A stretch of 64,000 nucleotides of DNA from Siphonodentalium dalli (GCA_032622095.1 CP136063.1:272607426-272671425); one strand, 5' to 3'. Counted from the first letter of the stretch, positions 12,376 through 24,775 are shown. Translations and numbers: made by a program. The notes: generated by a model not told the origin, from the letters alone.

Positions 12376-13510
12376 GTCGATAACTAATCAATAACACCAT
12401 AAGATGATTGTACTTTTTTCTTTTATGTGCTGGTTGGGGAGATATCCTGGCCTGGACATCTTCCAACTTTCCCAACGAAACCCTAACCCAAACAACTTTT
12501 TCTCGGAGGAAGTTAATTTCTTGCCGTTTTATGACTATACCAAGCAAACTAATTGTTAAGACCATAAGCTGATCTTTTTTTGGTGCTGAGTGGTTGTGGA
12601 GATATCCTAACCTGGACATCTTACCCCCACCCTAAACCCTGACTCAAGCGAAAGAAGCAATAAGACCATGATATGATTTGTTGTCAAGCAGGTGCTGACG
12701 GGTGGGGTGGGGAAAATATCATGGCCTGGACTCCCCCCGCACCCGAACCCGAAACTTCGTCGGAAGGATTAATTTTCCGAAGTATCATGACTATATAAAG
12801 CATAATAAGTGATACAACCATAAGATGATGTGTGTCATGTAGGTGCTGGGTTGGGGGAACTATCATGGCTGGGTATCTTCCCCCACCGAAACCCTAACTC
12901 AAACAACGTTTTCTCGGAAGAAGTTAATTTCTCGCTGTTTCATGAGTATATAAAGCAAAATAAGCAATACAACCATATGATGAGTTTATGTTATGTAGAT
13001 GATGGGTGGGGGGATATCCAAGCCAGGACATTTTAAAAAACCCAACCCCATGCCTTGACTGAAAAAACTTGTTCTCGGAAGAAGTTAATTGCTCGCTGTT
13101 TCATGACTATATATAGCAAAATAAGCAATAAAACCCTAATGTGATTTTTTTGTCATGTAGGTGGTAGGTGGGAACATCTAGCCGGAACATCTCACCTCAC
13201 TCCAAACCTTGACTCGAACAACTTTCACACGATATAAGTTAATCGCTCGCTGTTTCGTGACTATATAAAGCAAAATGAGTAATAAAACCATGATAATGTT
13301 TTTGCCGTGTAGGTACTGGGTGTGGTGGAGATATCATAGCCTCTACATCTTACCCCTCACCCCAAACCCTGGCTCAAAGAACATTTTCTCGAAAGTAGTT
13401 AATTTCTCGCTGTTTCATGACTGTATAAAGAAAAATAATCGATAAAATCGTAAGATGATTTTTTGTCGTGTAGGTGATGGGTTGGGGGAAGATATCCAGA
13501 CATGGATATT
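12376..13510. repeat. ~155-bp tandem repeat, about eight diverged copies
   Basis: A recurring order of blocks marks each unit: AAGATGATTT, GTAGGTGCTGGGT, GGAGATATCCTGGCCTGGACATC, CCCAACCCTAAC-like text, TTTTCTCGGAAGAAGTTAAT, TCGCTGTTTCATGACTATA, and AAGCAAAATAAGCAATA. The GATGAT anchor occurs near 12,403, 12,559, 12,672, 12,823, 12,977, 13,139, 13,291 and 13,452. That gives spacings of 113 to 162 bases. Open frames across it are incidental. Confidence 0.8.
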
Positions 13511-13929
13511 TGAAAGAAAAATGAAATTTATATAAAAACAAATTTTAATCTCAAATTTTATTTTTCTGGCCATTTCAGGATCAAACTAAAGAATGTGAGA
13601 ACAAATTAATTAGTCACTCGGAAAATAATGTAAATTTAATGATAAAAATAATAATGAATTCTCAAAAAACATTTTTCTGGCCTTTCCAGGGTCAAACGAC
13701 ATAAAATGAGTGAAATTATTTTAGTCATATGTGGGGAGGATATCCAGGGTGGGTGGTAAGATATATTGGGGGATATGACGTGCTACACCGGTACAGGTAT
13801 AATGGATTAGATTTTCATGAATGCGTAACTTTGCTCACGAATAAAGCGCTAGATACAGTATGTACATGTACATCTATCGTCGGAAGTTCAATAAGAATTT
13901 TCAAATAAGTTTAGACTACCGGTATTATT
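13511..13929. other. AT-rich spacer after the tandem array
   Basis: The text CTGGCC-ATTTCAGG-ATCAAAC recurs (about 13,567 and 13,678), suggesting a small duplication of about 110 bases. I see no gene or TE peptide. Confidence 0.4.
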
Positions 13930-14155
13930 CATAAATGGAATCGGTTGCAGTAGACGTATGTGGTTTTGCTTATTTCCACCGAGAAATCGTCCCACTGCGT
14001 GTAGAAACCACCGACCCCCGGAAACCAACTGACAAACTTTCCCATATACACAATTCCGATCATCCTCCCTGTGACGGGATTAGAACCAGCTTCGTCAGCG
14101 CTCGACGGCCTGTGCCGGGGTAATGCACCTCGCACTCTACCGGGGTCCCCTGAAA
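13930..14155 (-). mobile_element. tRNA-derived SINE with B box
   Basis: Reading the minus strand from about 14,155: a tRNA-like head (GACCCCGGTAGAGTGCGAGG as an A-box region), then GACGAAGCTGGTTCTAATCCC, whose last part is a good polymerase III B box. It continues into a body with GTATATGGGAAAGTTTG, GGGGGTCGGTGGTTTCTACAC and CAGTGGGACGATTTC. The body is shared with 9,680-9,805, so this is a dispersed family rather than a tRNA gene. The plus-strand peptide containing TGLEPASSALDG is simply translation of the antisense tRNA-like head. Confidence 0.7.
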
Positions 14156-14204
14156 TAGCTTCTTCGTACAATTTGTCATTGATGTATGCCCCTTGGGTTG
14201 CACA

Positions 14205-16175
14205 CACGGAAAGCTTAATTTTACCTATTTCTGACTCAAATTGGCCATTTTTCAACCCAAAAACAGACCATGATAGAGCGAGTGTCAGTAAATAAGATTC
14301 TTCCACCTGATAGAGCTATGTGAGAGCTGATAAATATTTAAAATGAAAAAAAAGTTATCGCATCTATTTAAAAAAAAAAGTCTTGGGAGCCCAGATGACA
14401 GAATTCAGGGGAGAGAAATCGGCTATTTTCCTGTAACCGATAACACAGAGTTGGCCTTCACTGAATACGATAAACCGGTTGCGTATCCAAATTTTTAACT
14501 TTTTTGAAAACTTTTCCAGTTTTGTAAAATAAATAAACATTCAAACCAGTAATGACACAGTTAACACGGGCTACATTGGCTGTTATGCCCACCCAGATAC
14601 TTATTTGTTCTATTTCTCAGACCCCCTACAACCCGTGAAATCGTTTCCTGGCACCTCAAAGGAAAAATAGAGTTACCCCCCTTCAACGTGCAAATGTCCT
14701 GTTAAGTCTCTGACATACACCGCAAACTTTGATATATAACACATAAGGTGTTCCTTCAGCGCGAATGGGAAATAAGGTCAACATAAGTAGTGTGGTTTCA
14801 ATAGAAATAAACCAATTTCACCCAGATTATTGGTTTATAGCGAAAAACAAAAAGATAAATTATAAATGTGACATCATGCCTACCGCCTTAAAACTAAATA
14901 TCTCAGTCGAAAAGGCAGTCTGAACAGACATGTTGCATCTGTATTCTGCTGACCAGAGCATATGCACTGTCAGTATTTACTAGTCAGGCCCCCAACCCCT
15001 CCCCCGAATATGTTAAGACAATGCTGTTACACCCCGAATATGTTAAGACAATGTACTTGGTTATTCGGAAACACGACCAAGACCGAATAACCAATATCAA
15101 TACGACTATTCGGAGGTAGTATCCGAGGAATTCCATTGTTGGAATGTTCCATTAGCAACACATTTCGTTACATGAAAATCACCTTTATGTGGTCATAAAC
15201 ATGTAACAACTCAAAATTCCAAACAAATCGTAGGGAATAACTAATGCATATATAATCACCCCTCCCCAAAATGTAAACCATGTTTATTTGGCTGGTTAGT
15301 ATACATTCATTGATTCAATGACTTAATTTTCAAGTCAAAATCTCACTCTTTAATTATTTATGGAATCTTATATACCATATGTATTGTGCTGGTGCTCCCG
15401 CGCTGTTCGTGATAACTCAGTAGCTGACTTTACCCCCTCTCCAATATACATATTGACATTACTCGGTCATTCGGAAACACGACCAAGACTAAATAACCAA
15501 CATTAATACGGCTTTTCGCGCCAGGTATCCAAGGAATTCCATTGTTTCAATGTTTGCGTGGCAACAAGTTTCGTTAAATTAATGTCAATTTTATGTAATT
15601 ACACAAAACCGCAACACTCGCAATGAATCGTACAGAGTAGTTGGTGTATATATAATCACATCACCTACCCCCTTCCCCAAATGTGAACCGGAATGTTTTT
15701 GTTTTATCCATATAGCAGCCATACATTGAATTTGGTTTTTGCCCTGTCGGTGCGATCACACGAAATGCTCAATTTTAACCATGTTTTACTCAAATTGGCC
15801 ATTTTCAAACCAAACACAGACCATGAGAGAGCGAATATCAGTAAATAAGATTCTTCCACCTGATCGAGCTATGTGGGAGCTGAGAACTATTTAAAATAGA
15901 ATAGTTATCGTATCAATTTGAAAAAAAGCCCAGATGACAGAATTCAGGGAAAAGAAAATCGGGCTATTTTCCTGTAACCAATAACACAGAGTTGACCTTC
16001 GCTGAATACGAACACCCTATTGCGTTTCCAATTTTTTCACTTTTTTGAGAACTTTCCCAGCTTTGTAAAATAAATAAACCTTCAAACCAGTAATGACACA
16101 GTTAACACATGCTACACTGGCTGTTATGCCCCGCAGATACTTATTTTTCTATTTTTCAGACCCCCTACAACCCGT
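14205..16175. repeat. Duplicated segments: two ~420-bp copies plus an internal pair
   Basis: About 14,205-14,635 and 15,765-16,172 share long collinear text, including CAAATTGGCCATTTT, AAACAGACCATGA, GTAAATAAGATTCTTCCACC, CCCAGATGACAGAATTCAGG and CAAACCAGTAATGACACAG. A second direct pair lies between them: about 15,030-15,290 and 15,455-15,700. It shares ATTCGGAAACACGACCAAGAC, GAGGAATTCCATTGTT-like text and TATATAATCACC. This is an old local duplication, or two copies of a composite repeat. There is no coding potential. Confidence 0.7.
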
Positions 16176-16399
16176 GATATCTTGTACGGCTAACTAAGGC
16201 AAGTAGTTCTAAAAGGGATATACATGTATCTGGAAGTTCTCAGATGAGCAGGGGTCTTTAACTTGAAATGTTGAATTGCACACCACTGACATATGGCAAA
16301 CCCCTACCCTTCTTAGAAAAGACAACCAGACCACTGTCGTAATTACTCAAAATTCCCATTGCGCATCCCTCTTAGGCTGTAAGTTTACATCTGGTACTT

Positions 16400-16900
16400 C
16401 CAGCTCTCAAACTTTTGGAAATTTCCAAAACTGACATCCCATATAAAGCAAAATTGTGTGGCCATTTCGGTCCAAGAGTGTAGACCAAAGAAGGGAAATA
16501 TGGACATCTGGCTTAAAAAACATACTGGTTTGAATATCAAATCAAACTGCGAGAACAAGTGTGACCTATATGTATTGTTGGTGTTAAAATATAATCTACA
16601 ACTTCATATAATGTTGTAGCAGGCATGAAATTTCAAACTGTTTAACATTTTTATCAAATATAGGGTCAAGACTCAACCTTCTCTACTTCTATTCCCCATT
16701 GTGCCGAACATTTCTTCAGCTATTTCAACAAATATGACATGAATACCCATCTATGAGATCCATTCATCTAGTAATTCCAAATGGTAGATTTGAAGAGGTT
16801 ATGTGAATTAATTTTCCTAAAAAAAATCCTTGAACGATAGTCAATGACGCTGTATCTCAACTTGGACTGGGGATAATTTCTTTCGTTTGTAACAGTAAAT
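16400..16900. repeat. Diverged fragment related to the interior of the hAT element
   Basis: Text such as TTTGGAAATTTCCAAAACTG, CCTATATGTATTGTTGGTGT and GTAGCAGGCATGAAATTTC resembles the 3' interior of the element at 54,007-55,186 (CCTATTGTTGGTGTGAAATTTC and GTGGCAGGTATGAAATTTCC). I see no terminal repeats, so this is probably an old internal fragment. Confidence 0.35.
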
Positions 16901-19044
16901 AGAGTGATTACCGGTGTATACATGTATATATCTCAATGCCAACTAATAATGATCTTTGGAAATTTTCTCCAAAATTAACAATTAAGCTTACACCATTATA
17001 TGACACCTTAGAGTACAGGGTTTGGGTCCCGATAGTATCGCCATATTAAATACACGGTATTGGTGGTCAGTTTTATACCCTCGGTATGTATGTTCTGATG
17101 AACAGTGACCACATATCCACGTACCCTCTCCTGCATGACAATGGTGGTCGCATTAATTTACCAAGAAATATATTTACCATATTTACCCTCTATTTACTAA
17201 ATACTAGTAATCATTGTCAAGTAAATAATGTAGTTTCCGTAATACTGTACATTATTGGATATAACTAATAGAAATTAATTATTCTGTGCTTGTACTACGT
17301 TATCGCATGTCTGCCATATGCTTACACTCCTGTGACAATTTTTAAAACTTAACATTAATTTAGACCAAGCAAATAGATGCTTTTTGTACATGTAGCTGAC
17401 TGACAAAAATGATTAAAGTCTATTTGTCGAAAACCAAAATAATGATTCATATTTTGATTCTCATAAAATCAACTTATTTGCATTAGTAAAGCTATGTTTA
17501 TATTTTGGCTAAAAAAGTTCATAAATATCAATTCGTTTATAAACGCATTCTACAGGCACTATATTTATGTGAATTAATCAACACTTGGATGCATACAATT
17601 ACAAATCCCATGATGGGTCAACAAAATTTATGTATCACTGTACTGATATCGCAGTCAATGCATCATGCCAAACTTTATTTTATATAATGCTGTTTTAACA
17701 TGGACACAATTTTCATAAGTGGCATGCTCATCTTTAACCCTAAATGCACAAAAGGATCAACATATATGTATGATTACATACATACAGGCGTACAACACAT
17801 GTAGATGTACTTGCACACACACTTGTATTTACTGGAATCATGATACCAGTATGTATAATTATCTTTCCTCATGACTTTGTTGTATTTTTGTATACACTAT
17901 AGATGATTTTGATTTTGATATGACAAAATGACAAAGCAGAAGATATGCATTTATGGGCACAGGTGTGTAAACATACACAGGTGTGTAAACGTACACAATT
18001 TCTGACAGGCTATACAGGTATATTTAGTAACTATTAATACTTACACTCACATAATGGTAGCCTACATATTCACGGCATTTGATCCTAAAGAGACATGACC
18101 AAATCCGTGTACCACCTTCGGAAATGGTGTGTGCCAGCCCACAGAATATTGAATCAATGGGTTAATCGCCTGCACTGGATGCACATTGTAGCCACCACGT
18201 GTTTTAGTAAAATCCATTCAAAAAGAATCGAAGACACAATAAAACTGTATGTGCAACAATTGCCTGACATTTCCATTAACCGTTTGAATGAATGTAAACT
18301 CCGAATAACTTTTATAAGAAATAAGAATAGCTCAAATGTGATGTTCTCAAGTTTCTGGCACACGAGACGACTCCGATATTTCACGAATCTGATGTCATCA
18401 AACATACCTTGACATTTATTATTATTGAATTAGGTCATGTTGTGACAGTACAGTCAGGTCCGAAACATTCCGAGCACAATTAAGTCAACACTATTAATAC
18501 GAATTAATTCATGAATTTAGATCGCTTTTTAAAACAAATTATCCTTTGTCAAATATAATCAGAAGTTAGTGTACCGTACCATACATGTACATACATTCAT
18601 TTATGAATCATCATGTTTGATTAATTATAGGTTCTTGATCATGTATTTTCAACATATTGGCCCACACTCATACATTTTTGATTTAGCCATCTAGGTCTAT
18701 ATGCCTCGAATATTATGAAGTCATCTATTTCTACCATGACGTAAGTCCTCGCTGCGGGTCAATTAGATAGCCCACACGTCATGTCACATATATGCACTTT
18801 TTGGCATTACTTTCATGAGAAAAAAAACAAGCGAAACTTGAAATGTTAATTGACCGTCGATTGATCCGTATTCGAGGACTTACCAGAAACACATACCCGC
18901 CGAATATATACAACACATCATTCAAATAATATGTACTTCATATTACGGTTAGCTCTAGTAACAATGCTCCGATTATACATATTCATGCTTGCATCTTTAA
19001 TTCATTCTGAAGTGGAGGGCATGCATTTCATTCATTCCATTATA
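16901..19044. other. AT-rich stretch, nothing recognised
   Basis: Open frames of up to 105 codons (18,095-18,412) are matched by antisense frames of similar size. They show no family features. GTGTGTAAACATACACAG is repeated with a change at about 17,963-17,995. No RNA gene or TE remnant is visible. Confidence 0.4.
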
Positions 19045-19058
19045 GGTCGTATCTGGAC

Positions 19059-20178
19059 ATGGCTACACATAACGTAAATCTGAGTGAGGTTTCTGATGAA
19101 TATAACTTTACAATGAAATGGAACGAAGCGGAAAAGGAAAATGACGATTACTTAAATTATGCTAGTAATACCTGCAATGAATGTGGATACATTTCACCAT
19201 CACACACTATAGATCAATCAAATAAAAAACCAAAGTTTCAATATTCAGCCTCAACTGTCGAAGCATCAATGCAAATTTCGATTCTTTGTTTAATCTCCTA
19301 TGCGACTTAAAGTCGAATAATTCATTCGACGTTATTGCTTTAACTGAAACATTTAAAATACGACAAGCATCGCACCTTCAACTACCAGGATATCACCCCA
19401 TGGAATTCAAGTGTAGAGCTGATGACGATGATGGTAGAGGTGGTGTATGCCTTTACATAAAATAATCCATTCACTATAAAAATCGACCCGACCTTAGTTA
19501 ATTTATTCCACACGTATTAGAAACAATATTCGTGGAAATTAACCAAGTAAAAAATGACTACCAGATAATCGGCTGCGTTTACAGACCAAATACCGCACCA
19601 AAGGCCAACATTGATCAATTTTTGAAAAAATTCGACGATATTCTAGAAAAAATTAATAACCACAAATCATATATATCAGGAGACTTTAATATTGACCTAC
19701 TCAATTTCAACTCGCGTAAAAAACGAATTATTTCATATATAATATTTTCACAAGGGGATTCGTGCCAAGGATAACTAAACCTACTCGAATGACTGATCAT
19801 TCAGCAACTATCATCGATCATATATATACCAACAACCTACAAGGCGAATGTAAATCTTGCATAATCACATGCGATGTTTCCGATCACTTCGGCATATATT
19901 ATTCAGAATCTAACCAAACGATACGATACAGCACCAATAATAACGAAACTACCAATAATCAAAACAGTTTAAGTCCTGATAACATAATTATATTCAAAAA
20001 TCTTTTAAAATCTTGTACCTTTGATCCCGTCACATCTTGTAGAAGTGTCGACCAAGCATATGAATTCTTCTTAGATATCTATATGAATGCATATGAACTA
20101 GCTTTCCCGATCAAAAGTCGACATATACCCAAAAATTTCATAAAACGCAATCCTTGGATAACATCTGGATTGATTTAG
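19059..20178 (+). pseudogene. LINE ORF2 endonuclease domain (broken)
   Basis: In autonomous LINEs this domain nicks target DNA to prime reverse transcription. An ATG at 19,059 opens a leader of about 65 residues. The frame then shifts near 19,270 into NFDSLFNLLCDLKSNN and FDVIALTET, where the glutamate is the expected metal-binding residue. RGGVCLYIK follows, ended by a TAA at about 19,464. After another shift, YQIIGCVYRPN and SGDFNIDLL appear (about 19,560-19,705). A further shift near 19,762 gives DHIYTN and VSDHFGIYY, which includes the conserved Asp-His pair near 19,890. The order and spacing match the family. At least three frame breaks show it cannot make protein. Transcription would need host or upstream sequence. 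Confidence 0.85.
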
Positions 20179-20185
20179 TCAAGCA

Positions 20186-22109
20186 GTGTTAAGAACGAAA
20201 ACGAACGTAAATAAATATTTGAGTTATCGTACCTTATATAATAAACTAATCAGAAGAAGTAAAAATATATACTATACAAATATTCTAGAAGTAAATAAAA
20301 ATAACTTAAAGAAAACATGGGAAATACTTAAGGGTGCATTGAAGATAAATGGAAACACAAATAATAACCACAAGACCTTTACCGAAAACGGAATAGAACT
20401 TTAAAATTCCAAACTCATATCGGAAAAGTTTAATGACTTTTTCTCAAAAATTGGGCGGGAAACTAGCCAACTCAATAAACATGAAAATGACTCCCATTTT
20501 ACAGATTTGTTTCATAACCGCAAACGAGACGACATCAAGTTCAAAATAATTCCGACCTCTATACAGGAGATAATCCTCACATGTTTCTCTATGACTGGGA
20601 ACGTATCTAGAGATTTCAGTGGTATATCAACTAAACTTATCAAGGAAACAATTGAGAAGATAGCCCCAGCATTATTGCATATTTTTAACTTGTCTTCAGA
20701 GCATGGAATAGTCCCTAAGAAAATGAAAATTTCTAAGGTAGTCCCGATCCCAAAAAATAATACCACTCTGGAAATTTCCAACTGACCTATCAGCATTCTT
20801 CCAGCTATCTCTAAACTTCTCGTAAATATAATGCATAAACGATTACTAGACTTCATAAATGAACAAAACATACTCTATATACACCAATACGGCGTCCGTT
20901 CTAATCATTCAACCGTCCATCCTGTATTACACCTCCTCGATCAAGTTGTCTCAAATAATGACAACATGACAAGATATTCCACTTTAGCTCTATTTCTCGA
21001 CCTCTCAAATGCATTTGACACGATAAATTACCATATGTTAATTTTAAACTAGATCACTATGGAATACGAGGCACATCATACTCATAGTTTCAGAGCTATC
21101 CGCAAAATAGAAGGCAATATGTTGAATTCAATGGTATCAAATCTAAATTAACGAAAGTGACGTGTGGAGTACCCCAGGGATAAATTCTGGGACCGATAAT
21201 TTTCTTAAATTACGTTAACGATATGTCAAAATCGACAACCATGGATATCTTATCATACGCGAACGATACGACTCTAGTAACTGGTGGAAAAAATGGCATC
21301 CTTGTAGAAAGTTATGTGAATAATGAGTTACGCAACATATTTGCTTGGTGCTGTAGCAATAAGTTAGTGATCAATACTAAAAAGCAACTATATGCTAATA
21401 CACCCAGAGAACAATGATGACAAATGGAACTTTATAAAGGTTTACTTAAATAATACGGAACTAAACAAGATAGGAAATCTTGAGCATGAATCCTCCACAA
21501 AATTCTTAGGAATCCATATAGATGAAAACGTGACTTTCAAAAAACTTTTGTCCTCTGTTTGTTCTAAAACGGTTAACGCCACTTCTTTGCTTGTAGCGCA
21601 CTTAAAACATTATATTATGCTTTAATACAAAGCCATCTTGTATACGGTGTTCAAATATGGAGACACGTCCCTGCGGTCAAAACATTTTCCAACTTCAACA
21701 AGGGGCGATACGAGTTTTATTTAATAAGAAATATAGAAGCCACACAGAACCTCTTTTTTAAAAAGAAAATATACCCAAAAACTACGACATCCACAAAGTA
21801 CAAGCGGCTGTTTTCATGCATGATTGGTATCATATGCGCTTAATAGAATCATTCACCGACATGCTTACCAAACGCAAAACCGGACCAGACACCGGGCAAA
21901 CCCACCCCCTATTCTTTAAAAAACCAAGAACATCTTGGTTCCAACAACTACCATTCCATTCTTATCCAACTATGTGGAACAACTTAGATAACGAACTCAC
22001 ATCATACCAAACCAGACACACATTCAAACGGCGTTTACATGCCGATTGCATTCAAAATATGCTGCAACAATTCAATGCAACAATCAAAGATGTCCCGACT
22101 ATGTGGTAG
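20186..22109 (+). pseudogene. LINE ORF2 reverse transcriptase and C-terminal region (broken)
   Basis: The frame crosses KISKVVPIPK (about 20,720-20,755), a stop after LEISN, LLDFINEQNILYIHQYGVRS, and FLDLSNAFDTI (about 20,994-21,026). In the last of these, the Asp of FLDL is the first catalytic residue. CGVPQG is followed by a TAA at about 21,182. The core box near 21,255 reads SYANDTTLV instead of the usual YADD, so the first catalytic aspartate is changed to asparagine. The tail at 21,816-22,109 contains TMWNNLDNELTS and HTFKRRLHAD, a typical LINE C-terminal end. Stops at about 21,051, 21,182 and 21,624, plus frameshifts, make it inactive. Confidence 0.85.
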
Positions 22110-22470
22110 CCGTCAATAAGTGACTTCCCCTATATCGCAATCCTCAACCTTACTCAGCACATTCCCACTCGACTTTCAAGGAACATCCCACTGACAAGAA
22201 AGAGACAAACCATCGAGTAACCAATAAGCGATTTATCGAAACGTATATTCTCCATGTATATAATCCAGTTAAATGCAACCATTGTGTGATACATAATTAT
22301 ATAGCCGTGCATTGTTCAAGAAATCTTGACCGCCTATCGTAACATTTTTTCATCTTTAAGGGGGTGGCAGTAAGACAGTCTAGCCTGACTATGCCACTCC
22401 CTCGAATGTACAATATAATATTTGTCAATTATACTATGCATTAATATGTGTATATTGAAATAAAATATCA

Positions 22471-22880
22471 TATCCTAACTGTTGCTAGCATACTAATACG
22501 ATATCCAAATATCCAAGCCAGTAGAACTCAGTTAATAGGGACAACTCGGTTTCCCGTGAAACCTCGGGTTTATGTGCTTTCTCACTAAAATAATGGGGTG
22601 GTGCTACACGAAAAGGAGCAAATCGGCAACTGGAAAGTTAACCTGGCGAACCCGAGACGCATATAGATGGGATAACTCGCTAGGCGGTGACAACTCAGAT
22701 TAAACTGCCAACCACTGTGTCACGATATGATGTGTGTAATAACAATCAATACATGACAAAAGCAACGACTAAAATAAAATAAAACCTTTATTTTTTCGCA
22801 CAGCTAATCAAGAACAACTTATTCGAAGTACAGACAACAAAAGGTAACAACATCCTAATTTACCCCCGACATTGAAAACA
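22471..22880. other. Spacer between two LINE remnants
   Basis: AT-rich sequence without a recognisable element. It may contain the 5' untranslated part of the following ORF1 remnant. Confidence 0.35.
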
Positions 22881-23503
22881 CTTTGCATCTCATGAATAAA
22901 GCATCCAAAGAAACCATTCAACTCAACAAAGTAACATTCAGACCAACAAATGGTAAAACGGATACAAACAGAACAGCCAACCTAAATGTTCTTATGCGTG
23001 GGGTAGATCCAGATATTCTATTAGAAGACATCCACAACAACTTAGGTCCACAATACGTAGCTAAAATAATTAAATCAGCAAAAAAATGGGGATGGGATGC
23101 ACCAACCAGAAAAATCAAAGTGACATGCACAGACTTACATTAAAACATATCATACAGGGATAACGTTGGGGATCAGCAAATATAACAATAAAGTAATAGA
23201 GTACAAACAACCAACACAGCCCAGCTAATGTTTTAAATGCCCAGAGTTCTTACACAAGAGCGACAATTGTCCGAGCACCACACAGACATGCACAAAGTGT
23301 GCGGGACCCCACTCCTACAAAGATTTCTACCAAATAAAAAAACTATGCACAAACTGCCAGGGGATCACCCGGCCTCTTACCAAGAATGCACATACCCCAG
23401 GACTGCAATTGTCGCAACTGACGGAAAAAAATGACCTATGCAGCAGTAACAACAAGAAATTCAATTAATTGAGGAAAAACACCCACTGTTCTGAGTGGTA
23501 TTG
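22881..23503 (+). pseudogene. Isolated LINE ORF1 (gag-like) remnant with zinc knuckles
   Basis: Jockey-like elements encode an RNA-binding ORF1 protein with CCHC knuckles. Here 22,883-23,143 reads TVTFRP-like text and MRGVDPDILLEDI. Frame breaks then lead to a knuckle run at about 23,231-23,400: CFKCPEFLHKSDNC (C-x2-C-x4-H-x4-C), CTKCAGPHSYKDF, and CTNCQGDHPASYQEC. After another slip in an A-run (about 23,425) the frame continues as MTYAAVTTRNSIN, then a TGA, then GKTPTVLSGIAKLLDGH. No endonuclease or RT follows. Standard 5' truncation removes ORF1 and keeps the 3' end, so this piece needs a different history, such as internal deletion or early polyadenylation. It sits downstream of another LINE and is not that element's own ORF1. 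Confidence 0.75.
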
Positions 23504-24270
23504 CTAAGCTATTGGATGGTCACCAGTAATGACAATATAACTGTCAATTAAACTAAAGAATGAGGATATTTACCCCAGAAGTATAGTATAATGATAGTAA
23601 CATAGTATGAATGCGATACCATCCACAAAACAGTGAGCTGAACGTTCGTTTATATAGAGCACGCACATCGTGATCGATAAGCAATTTGACACCGTGGCGA
23701 TTTTTTAAGAGAGTGATTCACTGTGTACCATTCAACACCGAAAATTTGAGAGGCGAAGATTAGCAAATGATAAGAACCGTTATGTTGTAAACAACGTGGT
23801 TGCATTTCTAACCAAATTTAGTTAGTTGGGAGTTTTCTCAGTGTTGAGTGTGTTGCTTATTGCATAGTATTTCCGTAATGTTTGTTTACATAACACACAG
23901 TTCTAGTACTAATATCAAAGTAACATAACAATAGCAAGCAATTCATGCGATATTTATGATTGGAATAAGAACGGAATTTGTCTATAAATTAATAATATGT
24001 TTGTTTATGGTAGTTTTAACGGATGTGACTATCAATACCCAATGTCAACACTTACTACCCCGCTGGACAAAACAGGTTTCCATTGGCACCGCGGTGTATT
24101 TGCCGGGTCTGGATTTGGCCCCGAGTGCATTAAAGTGTTACTGAAATAATCGGTTTCCCCAAATAAAGATCCATATATTCAAAATACATGTTTTTGAAGT
24201 AGAATTAGGTAGACCATTTTGGACGCCATCATGGAATTGAATTTGTTTGTTTAATTTTCACTCATATTTA
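23504..24270. other. AT-rich spacer with one short hydrophobic open frame
   Basis: The plus frame 23,956-24,144 (62 codons) has a hydrophobic stretch YKLIICLFMVVLT followed by a short polar tail. This could be a signal peptide or chance. I see no splice context or conserved family that would support a gene. Confidence 0.25.
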
Positions 24271-24274
24271 TTAG

Positions 24275-24540
24275 TTATTATGTGGATGGAGTTATCACTA
24301 AACCTCACATCCTTATATTGGTTATGTAGATGGAGTTATAATTAAACTTCACATCCTTATATTGGTTATGTAGATGGAGTTATCATTAAACCTCACATCC
24401 TTATATTGGTTATGTAGATGGAGTTAGCATTATACCTCACATCTTTATGGTTATGTGGATGGAGTTATCATTAAACCTCACATCCTTATATTGGTTAGGT
24501 TATTCAGATGGAGTTATCGTTAAACCTCACATCAGTGTGT
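24275..24540. repeat. ~44-bp minisatellite, about six copies
   Basis: The unit TATGTAGATGGAGTTATC-ATTAAACCTCACATCC-TTATATTGGT repeats from about 24,279 to 24,535 with small differences. One copy is shortened and one is lengthened by GGTTAT. The open frame over the last copies is incidental. Confidence 0.85.
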
Positions 24541-24775
24541 TGGTGATTTTGGACCTTGACTTGACACCTTTGGTTTTGAACGCAGTTCACCTCACATCTG
24601 TGAGTGCACCTAATACACAAATTTCATATGTAGCCGTGTTTTCGCCAGTTTTTCTCGGATAAGGCAAATTTGCAGCATGTTTACATTTCGAAATGATGTC
24701 AGTTTTGTATCGTCTGCAGCGAAACTCGACATGTTGAAGGACAAGTTACAAGGCAATGTATGATTTCGGCATTGT

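Larger units (their letters stand above)
19045..22470 (+). mobile_element. Jockey/CR1-type LINE, near full-length ORF2, inactivated
   Basis: The element carries, in plus-strand order, an ORF2 N-terminal leader, an apurinic/apyrimidinic-type endonuclease, a reverse transcriptase and a C-terminal tail. It ends with a 3' UTR containing GGGGGTGGCAGTAAGACAG and AATAAAATATC. Several stops and frameshifts break ORF2, and the RT catalytic box is mutated, so this copy is dead. The clade call rests on SGDFNIDLL, GVRSNHST and FLDLSNAFDTI, which fit the Jockey/CR1/L2 assemblage. I cannot resolve the family further. I did not find a target-site duplication. Confidence 0.85.

Noticed and set aside
14070-14155. 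Functional tRNA gene
   Set aside because: The B box is good, but no cloverleaf with proper acceptor pairing is evident, and the sequence continues into a SINE body shared with 9,680-9,805.
14071-14295. 74-aa plus-strand protein starting TGLEPASSALDG
   Set aside because: It is translation of the antisense tRNA-like head of a SINE.
18095-18412. 105-aa frame as a gene
   Set aside because: An antisense frame of 83 codons overlaps it, and neither shows family features.
23956-24144. Second secreted peptide gene
   Set aside because: The hydrophobic start is plausible, but there is no splice context or cysteine pattern. Chance is as likely.
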